Positions 52,791-63,522 of a DNA stretch of 64,000 nucleotides are shown piece after piece. The notes below the pieces were generated by a model. That model was not told the origin of the DNA. It was given only the letters and a program-made list of their open reading frames with translations, and ran no database searches. Source of the DNA: Muscardinus avellanarius (lineage: Eukaryota > Chordata > Mammalia > Rodentia > Gliridae); the NCBI GenBank assembly GCA_963383645.1, contig OY726561.1, positions 137,888,227-137,952,226 on the forward strand, given 5' to 3'. Positions within the stretch are counted from its first letter, which is position 1. Each line of letters starts with the position of its first letter. Both the position numbers and the translations under genes were made by a program.

Positions 52791-53739
52791 CTCCACACTG
52801 CAACCCTGTATTGTTGGGGGGAATTTGACATCAACGTACCTGAATGCGCCTAGGACAGTGCCTAGGATACTCAGTGCCTTTCAGTTTCTCTTTTCCTCTT
52901 AACACTACCAGTGAGACCAGACACAGGGTAGATCACCCACTGCATATGGCCACAGAAGAAAGAGATGGAATCAGAGCAGATAAACTTTTAAATATGTGTC
53001 AGCATGACTTGTGCCTTTTTCAATAGGCAAGGGGCTTTAAAAGAGATTTTTTTTCCAAAGAGCAAAATTACAGGCCTTGCTTTCGGAAAAACTAGGCAAT
53101 GTGGTCTCTCTGTGTCTCTTGCTCTTACCCCCCCGCCCCAACCAAGAACACCCTCCGGATGAGAGGACTTCACCTCCTCTTTTCCCAGGGAACAATACGT
53201 TATTTTCGTCTGCCTTTGATAACTGGTGATTCACTTTAAAGGCAGTGCTGCTGGTGAAGCGCAGAAAGAAAGCTGAGTTGCAGTTAGAAAAATGACTATG
53301 TAAAAATGGCCTCCTCTGCTTTGCTGCCCTTGTTTCCTGTTTTTTTTTTTGTTTTGTTTTGTTTTGTTTGTTTTTTGTTGTTGCTGTTGTTGCTTCTTAA
53401 TTCCTTCACCCCTGGAGCGCCAGCCAGGCTCAGGAGGGTCGGCGGGGCCCCGATTCTCTGGCCCTCCTCACCGATGTTCTCTCTTGAGTTCTGCCAGGAG
53501 TGAGCTGGGAAGTGTGAGTGATCTGCCAAGAGGGCATTTGATTTTAAGATGCCAAGCAGATAAAGCAAGGTTTTGCTTCACTTTAAAAGTAGGCAAATTG
53601 ATCATTAAATTAAATCGTCATCCTGGTCATTGCACGAAATGCAACGGAAACCTGAAAATTATGCATAGCTCTCACCTCAACTCAACTGCCCCGAACCTAT
53701 CCTAAGGAAACAACTGAGAAAAGCTATCATTTAAAAATC
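52791..53739. other. Repeat-free block, possible enhancer
   Basis: About 950 bp with no mobile element, apart from a (GTTTT)n/T-rich tract at 53341-53400. The part at 53565-53700 is rich in homeodomain cores (TGATCATTAAATTAAAT), with GCACGAAATGCAAC (C/EBP/octamer-like) and ATTATGCAT (POU-like). This looks like a conserved non-coding element. Whether it is conserved cannot be seen here. Confidence 0.35.
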
Positions 53740-53925
53740 AGCTGGGCATGGTGGCGCACGCTTGTAATCCCCGCATTTGGGAGGCGGAGACAGGAGGATC
53801 GCGCAGGTTCGAAGGCAGCCGCGCACGCTGGCTTAGGAGACCCTGTTTCCAAATAAAAATGTAAAAATAAGTCTGAGAGTGTAGCCCGGAGGTAGAAGGG
53901 CTTCCAGGAACCCCAGTACCACCAA

Positions 53926-53976
<51 letters not shown>
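53740..53976 (+). mobile_element. B1-dID SINE, derived subfamily, (AAAT)n tail, sense
   Basis: GCTGGGCATGGTGGCGCACGC to GGCTTCCAGGAACCCCAGTACC, followed by (AAAT)n of about 50 bp. First of three in tandem. Confidence 0.95.
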
Positions 53977-53981
53977 AACAT

Positions 53982-54225
53982 TGCCGGTGTGGTGACGCGC
54001 TTGTAATCCCAGGATTCGGGAGGCTGAGACAGGAGGATCGCGGTTCACGGACAGCCTCAGCTACTTAGTGAGGCCCTCTGCAACTCAGTGAGACCTGGTT
54101 TCAAAATAAAGAATAAAAAAATAGGACAGGGGGTGTAGCTCGGAGGTCAAATGCATCTGGGTTCCATCCCCAGACCTGCAAAAATAAATAAATAAATAAA
54201 ATAAAATAAATAAAAATAAAACATT
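53982..54225 (+). mobile_element. B1-dID SINE, older subfamily, sense
   Basis: GCCGGTGTGGTGACGCGC to GGGTTCCATCCCCAGACC with an (AAAT)n/(AAAAT)n tail. Confidence 0.93.
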
Positions 54226-54255
54226 TAATTTGCAATACCTTTGATTTATGAGAAA

Positions 54256-54455
54256 GCTCTCAAGACATAGTGGTGCACACCTATAATCCCAGTACTTGGG
54301 AGGCTGAGATAGGAGGATCACAGGTTCAAGGCGAGAGCATAGTAACCTAGCAAGCCTCGGTTTCAAAACAAAAAATAAAAGAGGGCTGAGTGTGTAGCTC
54401 AGATGTAGAATGCCTCTGGATTTGACCCTCAGTACCCAAAAAACAAAATAAAACA
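54256..54455 (+). mobile_element. B1-dID SINE, older subfamily, diverged, sense
   Basis: AAGACATAGTGGTGCACACC to GATTTGACCCTCAGTACCC. Third of three same-orientation copies. Confidence 0.88.
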
Positions 54456-54813
54456 TAATAACCAAATAAGATATATGAAAGTATTTTTTCCTTGTGGGTA
54501 GATAAAGATGTCAGCTCATCTGAAGAATGGAAGGAACAGAAGTGATGGGAGCAGGTCGCATGGGGGAGGAGAGCCAGCGAGTCCCGTTCTTCTTCTAATC
54601 CTCTCTTGTGCTCCCATGAATTTCCTCCTCCGGAAATAACCTCCTGCGGATTGGTTGCTGGGCTCCTGGCCCAGAGCCTCCCTCCTGCTGAGGTCGGTGG
54701 GAGCTGATCTTGTCTGTAGATAGTGGGTGGAAGTGAAGGCTCCAACGGGGGCTCCTGTGGATCCCACCTCTGGGATTCGTTCTCTGTGCTATGCTTCATA
54801 CTGGACTACACTA
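54456..54813. other. No recognised feature
   Basis: Unique-looking, GC-richer. Overlapping frames of 83 and 150 codons on the minus strand start here, but the larger one runs into SINE sequence. Confidence 0.4.
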
Positions 54814-54905
54814 TCCTGAAGAACAGGGACAATATGCCATCAACCCCAGTGCCTGGGACGGTGTTTAGCCCAGACTTGATGCTTAAAATGCATTTAATGA
54901 AATGA
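54814..54905 (+). mobile_element. L2 3' end fragment, sense
   Basis: AGAACAGGGACAATATGCC, ACCCCAGTGCCTGGGACGGTG and CTTAAAATGCATTTAATGAAATGAA parallel the L2 3' terminus ('cccagcgcctagaacagtgcctgg ... caataaatatttgttgaatgaa'). Confidence 0.65.
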
Positions 54906-55004
54906 ACAGGCCAAGTCCCTGTCATCTTTCCTCCCTTCCTCTTCAAGGAGTTTGAGGTGGCATAACAGCCTTATTTTCTTTTGTCCAAATGACTAAAACT
55001 GACC

Positions 55005-55425
55005 TCGAAGGACTTTCCCCACAGTGAGCCTTGGCACCGGCTGATCCTTCTGCCTCTAGCATCCTTTCCTCTGATCTTGATCTGTCTGCTTACTCTCTTG
55101 TTTTCTCAGTTCAAAAGCTCTCTCCTTAGGTGGCCCATTTGGCCATCCTTGAGGAGGCATCTCCCAGTTACTTCCTATCTCAAATCTCTTTTTACTTCAT
55201 TTTCAGTCCTTCTGGTAATCTGCAGATAATCTTTCTTTTTTTTCTTTCACTCTTTCTTCCTTCTTCATGATTACCGATCTCCATGTTCCTCTGTATTCAT
55301 TTCCTGTCCCTCTCACGTATCTGGTAACTCCACAATGGCAGAGACCTTACCTGTTTCCCCATCATTTTTCCTAACACCAGGGTGGTGCTCAACACATCTC
55401 TATGATGAGAATTCAGTGAAAACCC
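55005..55425 (+). mobile_element. L2 3'UTR, sense
   Basis: TCCTTCTGCCTCTAGCATCC, AAAGCTCTCTCCTTAGGTGG, GAGGAGGCATCTCCCAGTTAC, CTGTATTCATTTCCTGTCC and AACTCCACAATGGCAGAGACCTTACC follow the L2 3'UTR. Confidence 0.75.
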
Positions 55426-55650
55426 TACTTCCTCTGTTTCCTCTCCAACTTGCACTTGACTGATTGAACACAAGCATCTGACCATCACACAGCTTGTTCA
55501 AAATTATTCAAGGTCTTCCTATGACCTCCACCTGTCAAATTTCTCAGCATTGCAACTTCAAAGAGCAAATTTTGAAGTACATGTTTTGGGTCTTTCTTGG
55601 CTCATAAGTACTTTTATCTCACCAAATAAAGATAGTTTAAAAATGACAAA

Positions 55651-55723
55651 TCCAGGACTGGTGGTACTGCTCAATGGTGAAGCTCTTGCCTGGCACAGGG
55701 GAGGTCCTAGGTTTTATTCTAGC

Positions 55724-55766
<43 letters not shown>
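55651..55766 (+). mobile_element. ID SINE with (CA)n tail, sense
   Basis: GACTGGTGGTACTGCTCAATGG, GAAGCTCTTGCCTGGCACAGG and GGTCCTAGGTTTTATTC are the ID A-box, anticodon-like and B-box parts. (AC)n runs from 55724 to 55766. Confidence 0.85.
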
Positions 55767-55768
<2 letters not shown>

Positions 55769-56379
55769 CAGAAGCTCATGAGAAATTGGTAACAAGAATG
55801 AGTGACTAATGTTAGCATGACAATATGAAGAAAGAGACAATCCTTAAAAAGCAATTGACTCCATAAAAATCTCCTTTTTTAATTTACCATGGATTAAGGC
55901 AAAGTCTGGATCTCCACTCAATACTTGGGAATAAGCGACTGGAATAAAGTAGTATCACGCCAAGTCTCTGGAGGCCCTTTGTATTTTTGCCCCTGGCTAC
56001 CTGTGAGCTTCAATCCCTGATCCTTGCCTCCCTACTTCCATCTTGAGGCCCCAGAGAGTGTGAATTATGCAGTTACTCCAGGTTCCTTGATCAAGCCCCA
56101 CCTGCTCTGGACTAGAAAGCCTTTTACTCTGACTTACCTGGGTGATTTCAAAAGCATTTCCTGTATCACCTGCTCTCCAAGGTCTACCTGATACCTCTGG
56201 ACAAAGGTGGGTCTTCTTCCTGTCCATTTCTCCTGGTCCATGGGTATCCTTTATTTCTTCTGTGGCCAGGTTGGGTTGAAGTTGTTTATTTCTCATCCCT
56301 GGGTTAGACATACACTCACTGGGGGAAGAGTCTGTGACTTTTCATCTGGGTAGTACTCTGCAGTGTGCTAGTTGTTGGA
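55767..56379. other. No recognised feature
   Basis: Unique-looking. A 104-codon minus frame (56311-55997) shows no domain. Confidence 0.4.
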
Positions 56380-56775
56380 CAGTTATGATCTCAGTGTCTC
56401 CCCTGACATCCCAAATTTGTATCAAAACTTAATTTCCAATCAGCAGTGTTAAAAGGCTGAGACTTAGGAGGTGATTAGATCATGAAGGCTCCTCCTTCAT
56501 GAGTGGGATTAAGACCTTTCTATAAGAGGCTTCACACAAAATTCAGTCCTTTCTCCCCTTCTTTCTCCATTAGATGAGGCCCCATGCCTTCCCAGGGATT
56601 CAGCACTAGGAAGAACATAGGAAGCAGACATCTTAGAAGCAGATAAACCAGGCCCTCATCAGACACTGGACCTTCTGGGACCTTCAGTATGTACTTGCTG
56701 CCTTCATACTCTCAGGAATACATTTCTCCTCCTTATAAATCACCTAGCATTTTGTTATAGTGGCAAAACTGAGAA
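56380..56775 (+). mobile_element. MLT1/MaLR-type LTR, sense
   Basis: CAGTGTCTCCCCTGACATCCC, GTATCAAAACTTAATTTCC, TAGGAGGTGATTAGATCATGAAGGC, CATGAGTGGGATTAAGACC, CCCTCATCAGACACTGGACC and ATTTTGTTATAGTGGC are in MLT1 order. It is solo, with decayed ends. Confidence 0.85.
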
Positions 56776-57020
56776 TTAGAAAAAATAATCGGTAAGAAAT
56801 TTAGGATGTTCAAATTTCTCTCTGCTGTATTAGGTGGATGAGGCAACAGACTGGGCCTTGGAAGTACCCGCTGTTCCTGATAAAGTTCAAGGAAAGAGAA
56901 AGGAAGGAATTGAATTGAAGTTGTCTTCTACATAGTCCCTCTGCTTTAGCCTTTGGGCAAAGAATTCTCCTTACTCCATCCTTCCTTCCTTCCCTCCCTT
57001 CCTCCTTTCTTGTTTTATTC
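56776..57020. repeat. Unique sequence ending in a (CCTT)n tract
   Basis: (CCTT)n/(CCCT)n at about 56979-57008 forms the tail side of the next antisense SINE. Confidence 0.7.
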
Positions 57021-57208
57021 TTTGTGGTACTTGAGATTGAGCCAGACATTCTATTCCTGAGCTACACTCCCAGAATGATTTTATTTTTACTTTGAAAGAA
57101 CACGGTCTTTCTAAATTACTGACTGTCTTGCTAAGTTTCTGAGGCTGGTTTCAAACCTGCAATCCTCCTATCTCAGCATCTCAAGTACTGGGATTACAGG
57201 TGTGCATC
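57021..57208 (-). mobile_element. B1-dID SINE, diverged, antisense
   Basis: TTGTGGTACTTGAGATTGAGCC to GGGATTACAGGTGTGCATC. Confidence 0.85.
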
Positions 57209-58389
57209 TCCTCTCCTTTACCCCTCCTTCTCTTCCTCTTCCTTATTCTTATTCTTATTCTCCTTGTAAAAGAATGGTACTTTTGAGCAAGGCACTATTG
57301 GTTATAGGCTTAGGAAACAGGTGGGCTACAAATATGCACTTTTGCTGAAAGGGCACAGTCAGACTCAGTTGACTAGTGAAGGAGACCAGATAGAAATTGG
57401 ACTGAAGTAACAATTACTATTGGCAGGTATCCATTGGCCAGGAATCCCTCCTTTTATATACCTCTTATATACTTTTAATATTACTGGGACTTCAGAAATA
57501 AGTAGCTGGACAGAATTGAGCATTTGTATGACTGAGAGTATGATGATTTTAATATATGCCTGCAAATTTTTATACTCCACTCACTAAGGGTTGGGCCTGT
57601 GTTTTCTCACCTTGAGTCTATGCTGATTTTAGTGGCAGGATGACCTCCAACTAATACTTTATCCATTTTTATAATATGTATTCATAAAAGTACTTATGGA
57701 GTATATTTCTTGATGAACCATTCAGAACAAACTTCTCTGTGACAAGTGATGCCACTGTAAGCACTAATGCTTTCCACACTTCCAAGTCTGCTAATGTTTT
57801 GCAGAAAATTAATATAAGGATTACAATGGTGTCATTTCCTCTCATTTTCTTTTTGAGTTCTCTGCATCACTCTGCATGTTTATATGACTTTCTTGTTATT
57901 TTTAGAATGATTGTGTGAATTAGTATGGCATTCTCAACAATTTAAGTCATTTATTTTCTCCCAGAAAATAACAACAAAGAATTTTATTTCGTTATTTTTG
58001 AAACTTTTTTCAGAATTTCATAAAGAAACGACCTAATCCTACTTTGAACTTAAAAGTATTTTTCCAACTCCAACATGTTGTATCCTCCAAGTTGTTCTCT
58101 GCTCCTGTTTTAAACTCTGGAAAGGACGTCATCTATCTAGTTTGTGTGAAATAGAGGCTAATTCCCATCCAAACCTCCTGTCTCTGGAAATAATAAAAGT
58201 TCTGAGGATCTCTAAAGCTGATAGAGGAAGGCTGGATGTTATGATAGTTGAGAATATTCCCAAGCCCATGGAGATGAATATTTATATTTTACAGTACAAA
58301 AGAGTCAAGCCTGTGAAAAAGAAGTGATGTAGTGAATGGAATAAGAAACTTGGAATACACAAGTATGGGCCAGAACCAGGCAGCAGTCT
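57209..58389. other. About 1.2 kb without a recognised feature
   Basis: AT-rich unique-looking, with (CTTATT)n at about 57240-57260. Confidence 0.4.
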
Positions 58390-58605
58390 TCAGTGGAATT
58401 TCATCACCAAGATCTGGCAAGGGCCAATAGGATCTAGAGATGAAACTCACTTCTCTGAGTCTCAGTTTGTCATCTGCAGAAAAGGGGAGATAGGAATACT
58501 TACCTCACTGGGCTGAGAGTTAAAATGATAATGTTGTCAAGTGATTCAGCCAAGTTCCTAGCACATAGTACAGACTTAAATGTTATTTCAACGTTCTCTC
58601 CACAC
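58390..58605 (+). mobile_element. MIR SINE, sense
   Basis: TCTCTGAGTCTCAGTTTGTCATCTGCAGAAAAGGGGAGATAGG, ACTTACCTCACTGGGCTGAGAG and TTCCTAGCACATAGTACAGAC follow the MIR 3' half. Confidence 0.85.
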
Positions 58606-59177
58606 CCACCAGCCTCCTTTCCAGGAAAATGCAAAGTTGCTCTTCAGCCGAACTATAAAATAGGAGATGTTCATTGGAATACTGTTAATGCCCATCTGCT
58701 CCCCTTTTGATCTATTTGACATATTAAAATGAATGCGTAATAACCATCTCTTGTTGGTTTTATTTATGTTAGCCAGAGTCTTGTCCTCAACTCTGACCAA
58801 AGTAAAGAAAACTGGAAAATACTTATTCGTCCAAAACCACTAATAGAAAATCATCTAGGTAATTTTCTGAGGGCATATTAATTAGAAGTATTTGGCTATT
58901 GGTAACCAAAAGCTGGAAATAGTAGCGGATCCAATGGAGGTTTTATTTTTCTCATAATAAGGCCAGTAGTAATGTGGTTATCTCTATTATACCAAAGATT
59001 CAAGTTCTGTTCATCTCTTTTGCCTTCCTTGGTGACTGTTTCTTTGTGGTCATGTGATGGCTTACCTATCTTTACCTATGGGTACAAAGATGGGAAGGGG
59101 AGGGGAGGGGAGAGGGACAAAAGTCCTTGTCAGCCCAGTTATCGTCCTCCTTTGTGAGGCTTTCCTGCAAACCCCTC
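58606..59177. other. No recognised feature
   Basis: Unique-looking, with GGGGAGGGGAGGGGAG near 59097. Confidence 0.4.
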
Positions 59178-59390
59178 TAGATTAGCACTGTACAATGGAA
59201 CTTTCTGCAAGGATGGAAAAAAATTTTAATCTGAACTATCCAGTAGTCACTTATCATAATTTGGCACTTTAAATGTGGTTAAGGGAGAGGGGCCGAGGGA
59301 ATGAACTTCTAATTGTACTGAATTTGAAGGGATACCTATGTCCACTGGCCGCCATGTTGAACAATGGAGGGCTGGACCTTAGTCACATAA
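59178..59390 (+). mobile_element. hAT-type non-autonomous DNA transposon relic
   Basis: GCACTGTACAATGGAACTTTCTGC, CTGAACTATCCAGTAGTCAC, CACTTTAAATGTGGTTAAGG and CTGAATTTGAAGGG match a common mammalian palindromic hAT fossil ('tgtccaatagaactttctgc ... gcacttgaaatgtggc'). The subfamily is not certain. Confidence 0.7.
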
Positions 59391-59634
59391 ACTACCGCCT
59401 CTGCAAGAGAGGCTGTACAATATAGACTTGGGACTAAGCACATTGCTACTTCCCATAAAATTATGCTTTCCTAAGGAAGGAAAAACAAATACACAACAGT
59501 GACTATAAGCTGAGTCCATAGTAGTTTCTGCAACAGAGTGAATTGGGGAATTAAGCCCAAATCAATGGAGTCCACTGGGTTTATCACAGGTCTGAGAAAT
59601 AATGTGTTTGGGAAGATCCTGTGTGGCTGAGAAG
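59391..59634. other. No recognised feature
   Basis: Unique-looking. Confidence 0.35.
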
Positions 59635-59760
59635 AAAAATCTTAGAGCTTACATTCAATTCAAGTACCTGCTTTTTACAGTGTGGAGACTGAGGCTCAGA
59701 GGAGGTGACGGAGGGATTTCATCAGTAGATCAATGGAGTAGCCTGTTCTTTAATAACATG
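59635..59760 (-). mobile_element. MIR fragment, antisense
   Basis: TTTTACAGTGTGGAGACTGAGGCTCAGAGGAGGTGACGG is the reversed MIR core. Confidence 0.75.
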
Positions 59761-61499
59761 GAGCTGATTTAGTTGTCTTCCTGGTGCGACTTATGGTAAA
59801 ATGTCAGAGTCTCTGAGAGAAAAATGCCCTCTGCCTATGGTTTTTAAAATTCAGGAAAGGAAACCTAGAGAGATTTTGATGCCACCTATTGGTGGACCAA
59901 AATATAAGGTGTCCCTTCAAAGCATAGCTGGCTAGGGCATGTTAGAGGCATCACAAGTCAAATAGGGTTCCCATATGAAAGAATGACAGAAGGTAGAGAA
60001 TGTAATCCCAGCCTCAGCTCAGAAGTGTATCTGCTCTCCTTTGGCTCTTTGCATCTTAGAAGGGCATTCTTAGAGGGCCTTTCTGCTTTTCAGTAATACA
60101 ACCACCTCTGATGTGTACGGCAATAGCAAAGGAAGGCTTTTCAGTCAGTTCATAAAATCACATGAAATAGAAAAAAATCCCCACATTTTTGAGCTATAAA
60201 TAACTCTAGGGTGAGATTCAAGGTTCTTCTGTGATCTACAGTCTCAAAAATAAACCTGTTATTTACAGCAGTCCCCTTAAGTAGTTGAGTACATAGCTAT
60301 CTCATAAAAAAAGGATAGGAAGGAAAAAAATAGGAAGAAAACAGAAATTCAATTTCAAAACAAAATGCTCGCCTTGACTCATTCAGGGAAGGATCCAAGG
60401 TTTCTGATGCAGGGCACTGACTCTCTGCCTGTTTTTCCCCTTCATCATCTGTTACCCTAAAAAAAAAAAAGAATGGTATCAACTGCCTTGGTAAAAACCC
60501 ACATGCCTTTCCTCTTGTTCCCTGGCTGCAGTCCAGCACGTTGGACTTACCACACTGATGGGTAGATGCCTTTCATACTGGCATAGAACTCTGAGTGAAC
60601 GCTTTCCCTTATGTTAACAAGCAGAGACCCAGCAAGCAAATCTATCCAGCGCAGGAGCCTCCTTTGCAGCTTGGGAACACCGGTACTACTGTGGCTTGGC
60701 AATAGATAATTTGAACCATGGCTGTAGAACCCAGCAGCTCAGAATCTACGAAAAAGAGAGTTGGGAGGAGGTGAGTGATTCAGGTTGAAGGGACTGGGAT
60801 TTTATGATTTGACAGTTTTGAGGGGTCTCTGGCAGGTGGGCCACATGCTGTGGGGAAAAGTAATAGAGAGTGGAATTTATTAGCTGGTTAAAAAAAATCT
60901 CTATTTGTATAGATGAACTGTTGATTTCATAGGAGAGGTGGGAGTAAATTCTGCTTACGTGTCCTGGAAAGAGCCTCTTTGAATGTACCTTTGGTATCAT
61001 GCCGTGAGAAAAAAAATGTGGGCACAAAGCTGCACGTGTGTTCTAAGCACTGGCTTGTGGGCAACTGTGTTTGTTTCTAATTAAGGAGCCAAAGCCTGCT
61101 GGCATCGGAAACCATATTTGTCACAAGTTCCGTTGTATTTAGTTTTTATGTCTATGCTTTTAACATAGAGAAGGTGATAAGAATTGTAGTTTCTTTTTCT
61201 CTGTTGGCATTGTAACTTATGCTCTGCGGTCTGTATGTTACCAATTCTAGTTGCCTCTTCAGAGCCTGCTTTGCTTAATACTTTGGTTTTTGGTTTAGTC
61301 ACTCATGTCAGGGTTTTCTTCTTCAGATATTATCATTTACTTTGGAAGAACGTTGGAAAACTGAAATGGGGTGGTAAGTAGAGTGCTTAATGGATTTCTG
61401 GAAATAATACAAGCTTAGCACATCTTAATCCTTTTGCTCACCTATAAAATAAGAGGTTTATTTTAAATGGTCTCCAAGAGTTTTGAAGCATTTTTAAAA
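59761..61499. other. 1.7-kb repeat-poor block
   Basis: No mobile element seen. The part at 60770-61320 lies 2-3 kb upstream of the CpG island and has mixed composition without frames. It is a reasonable place for a distal regulatory element, but nothing proves it. Confidence 0.4.
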
Positions 61500-61650
61500 C
61501 TCAACAAATTCTTATTGGCTACCTGCTAAGTGGCATGCACTGCTGTAAGTGTTGGGTTTACAATCACAAACAAGGCAACAAAAAGACACAAACTTAAATT
61601 TTAGAGTTCGCAGTCAGCATACCATGGAATAAGTAATGACCTTCTTTTTT
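61500..61650. mobile_element. Third fragment of the unnamed ancient mammalian repeat
   Basis: TTCTTATTGGCTACCTGCTAAGTGGCATGCACTGCTGTAAGTGTTGGG and AATCACAAACAAGGCAACAAAAAGAC match its start ('tattgagcacctactatgtgccaggcactg'). Confidence 0.6.
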
Positions 61651-61667
61651 CAAATTTAACCCAAACT

Positions 61668-61862
61668 CAGTGTGGTGATGCATTCCTGTAATCCTAGTAC
61701 TTGGGAGGCTGACATAGGAGGATCACAGGTTCAAAACCAGCCTCAGCAACTTAATGAGACTTTCAGAAACCTAGTGAGACCCTGTTTTAAAATAAAAAAT
61801 CTAATAGGGCTGGGGGTATAGCTCATGGTAGAATACCCTTGGATTTAATCCCTAGTGCAATC
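61668..61862 (+). mobile_element. B1-dID SINE, sense
   Basis: CTCAGTGTGGTGATGCATTCC to TTGGATTTAATCCCTAGTGC, followed by the microsatellites at 61875. Confidence 0.88.
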
Positions 61863-61874
61863 ACCATCATCAGC

Positions 61875-61950
61875 TCCTCCTCCTCCTCCTCCTCCTCCTC
61901 CTCTTCCTCTTCTTCCTCTTCCTCCTCCTCCTCTTCCTCTTCCTCCTTCC
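61875..61950. repeat. (TCC)n/(TTCC)n microsatellite
   Basis: Interrupted TCC/TCT triplets. Long serine or proline frames through it are artefacts. Confidence 0.95.
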
Positions 61951-61994
61951 TGGCAGGAAAATCTCAAATATTCTTTGGAGAACCACCTCTTCCC

Positions 61995-62000
<6 letters not shown>

Positions 62001-62041
<41 letters not shown>
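62001..62041. repeat. (TG)n microsatellite
   Basis: 20 TG units. Confidence 0.98.
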
Positions 62042-62837
62042 TTTAGGGATCTCCACTCCGGTTCCAGGACTGCTGTGTGCACATCCTGAGCTTCCACACA
62101 CTGTGGAAGGCCTGGCCTGTCATTAGAAACCCACATCTTAAGGCTTCAGTAATTGGCATGTGTGTAACCCCATGGCCAAGGTTGTTTTCCCAATCAAAAC
62201 GAATCCATGGATTTATGTGGAAGTTTCAGTACAAATTTTCTGTTCTCTCTAGTGTTCACATTTATTTCAGAAGGTCCTAGGAGGCTCTTGTAGAGTAAAA
62301 TCGTAATTATTTAATTCTGAACCTATTCCTCTGCTTCTCAGATATATCCCCAATTGCTTCTACAGAACCATCACTAAGGCCCCACCCTCCTTCTTGTTGA
62401 ATTATTTTCCTTTATCTGCCCTTTGACACTGGGAACTCTTGGTTGGTAAAAGCTCTTGACTAATAACTCCTGTACCTGAAGGGAAGTTTTATTAGAAAGA
62501 CTTTCAACAGAGTATGGAGGAAGAAACTTCTATCTTCCTGACTCCTTGTGTATAGTAAATAGTAACATTCTCTGTTACCCCAAATGTCAGTGAGAACCTT
62601 TGATGCATTTTAGTTGATTGAGTCTGAAGTCCAGTCTACGAGTCTGACAATACCTATCTGCCGAGGGAATTTTGCTGTCTAGCTTATCTACAGTTGTGGA
62701 AACAATGGCCATCCTACCTCTTCAATGTCCATCTGCCTAAATTTGCATTTTACAATAGAAACATACTCTATTCTTTCCAAAGGGCCTCGTGACACATGAC
62801 AGTGGTTACCTCTGCACGAGACAGGGTATTGATATCT
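62042..62837. other. No recognised feature
   Basis: Unique-looking. Confidence 0.4.
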
Positions 62838-63049
62838 TTTATTTTTGAGGTACTGGCAATGGGACTCAAGGTCATTTTACTGCAGAACTACATATTCAGC
62901 TTTGTTTTTTCTACTTTATTTTGAAACAGGGTCTCACTGAGTTGTGGAGGGCCTCACTAAGTAGCTGAGGCTGTCTGTGAACTGCAATCCTCCTGTCTCA
63001 GCCTCCCAAATGCTGGGATTACAAGTGTGCACCAACCACAGCTGGCTGT
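62838..63049 (-). mobile_element. B1-dID SINE, antisense
   Basis: GAGGTACTGGCAATGGGACTC to GCACCAACCACAGCTGGC. It is the last mobile element before the promoter region. Confidence 0.88.
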
Positions 63050-63522
63050 TAATATCTATTTTTAAACATAGCCCCCCCCAGGCATTTCTCTATCTTATTT
63101 GTGTGGTTGCTGTATTCAGGAAGATGTTACAGGATTTTAAAAAAAAGGTTACTAGTCCATTTGTTTATTTGCACATTTGTTTTCTAACATTAATTACTAG
63201 GTTCCTGCTGTATACCAGTCACCATTGTAGACACCGAGGATACTAGTTGAGCAATTCCTCCACCAGCTTTGGCAACAGCTGAACATCCATCCAAGAAGTT
63301 GCCTTGAATATGTGCAAAAGAAAAAAAAAGCCATAACTTTATGTTCTCCCTTCCCCTCGTCCCCGCAACATTCCCACTTTCCCGTGGAATAAAGGAGTCC
63401 AAGCACTGGGAGAACTGAAGCTTGCGCTCCAGGAGTTACCTGGTGAGCAGCTGTCAAGCTAAGCAGGAAGCCAGGGTGCATGTAGGCATGGCAGCACCTT
63501 GGAGAGCGCCAGCGCCAGCACC

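Noticed and set aside
54516..54799. Overlapping minus-strand frames of 83 and 150 codons
   Set aside because: The larger continues into a SINE, and neither shows a domain.
61839..62136. Frames with long Ser, Pro or Arg runs
   Set aside because: Products of (TCC)n and (TG)n repeats.
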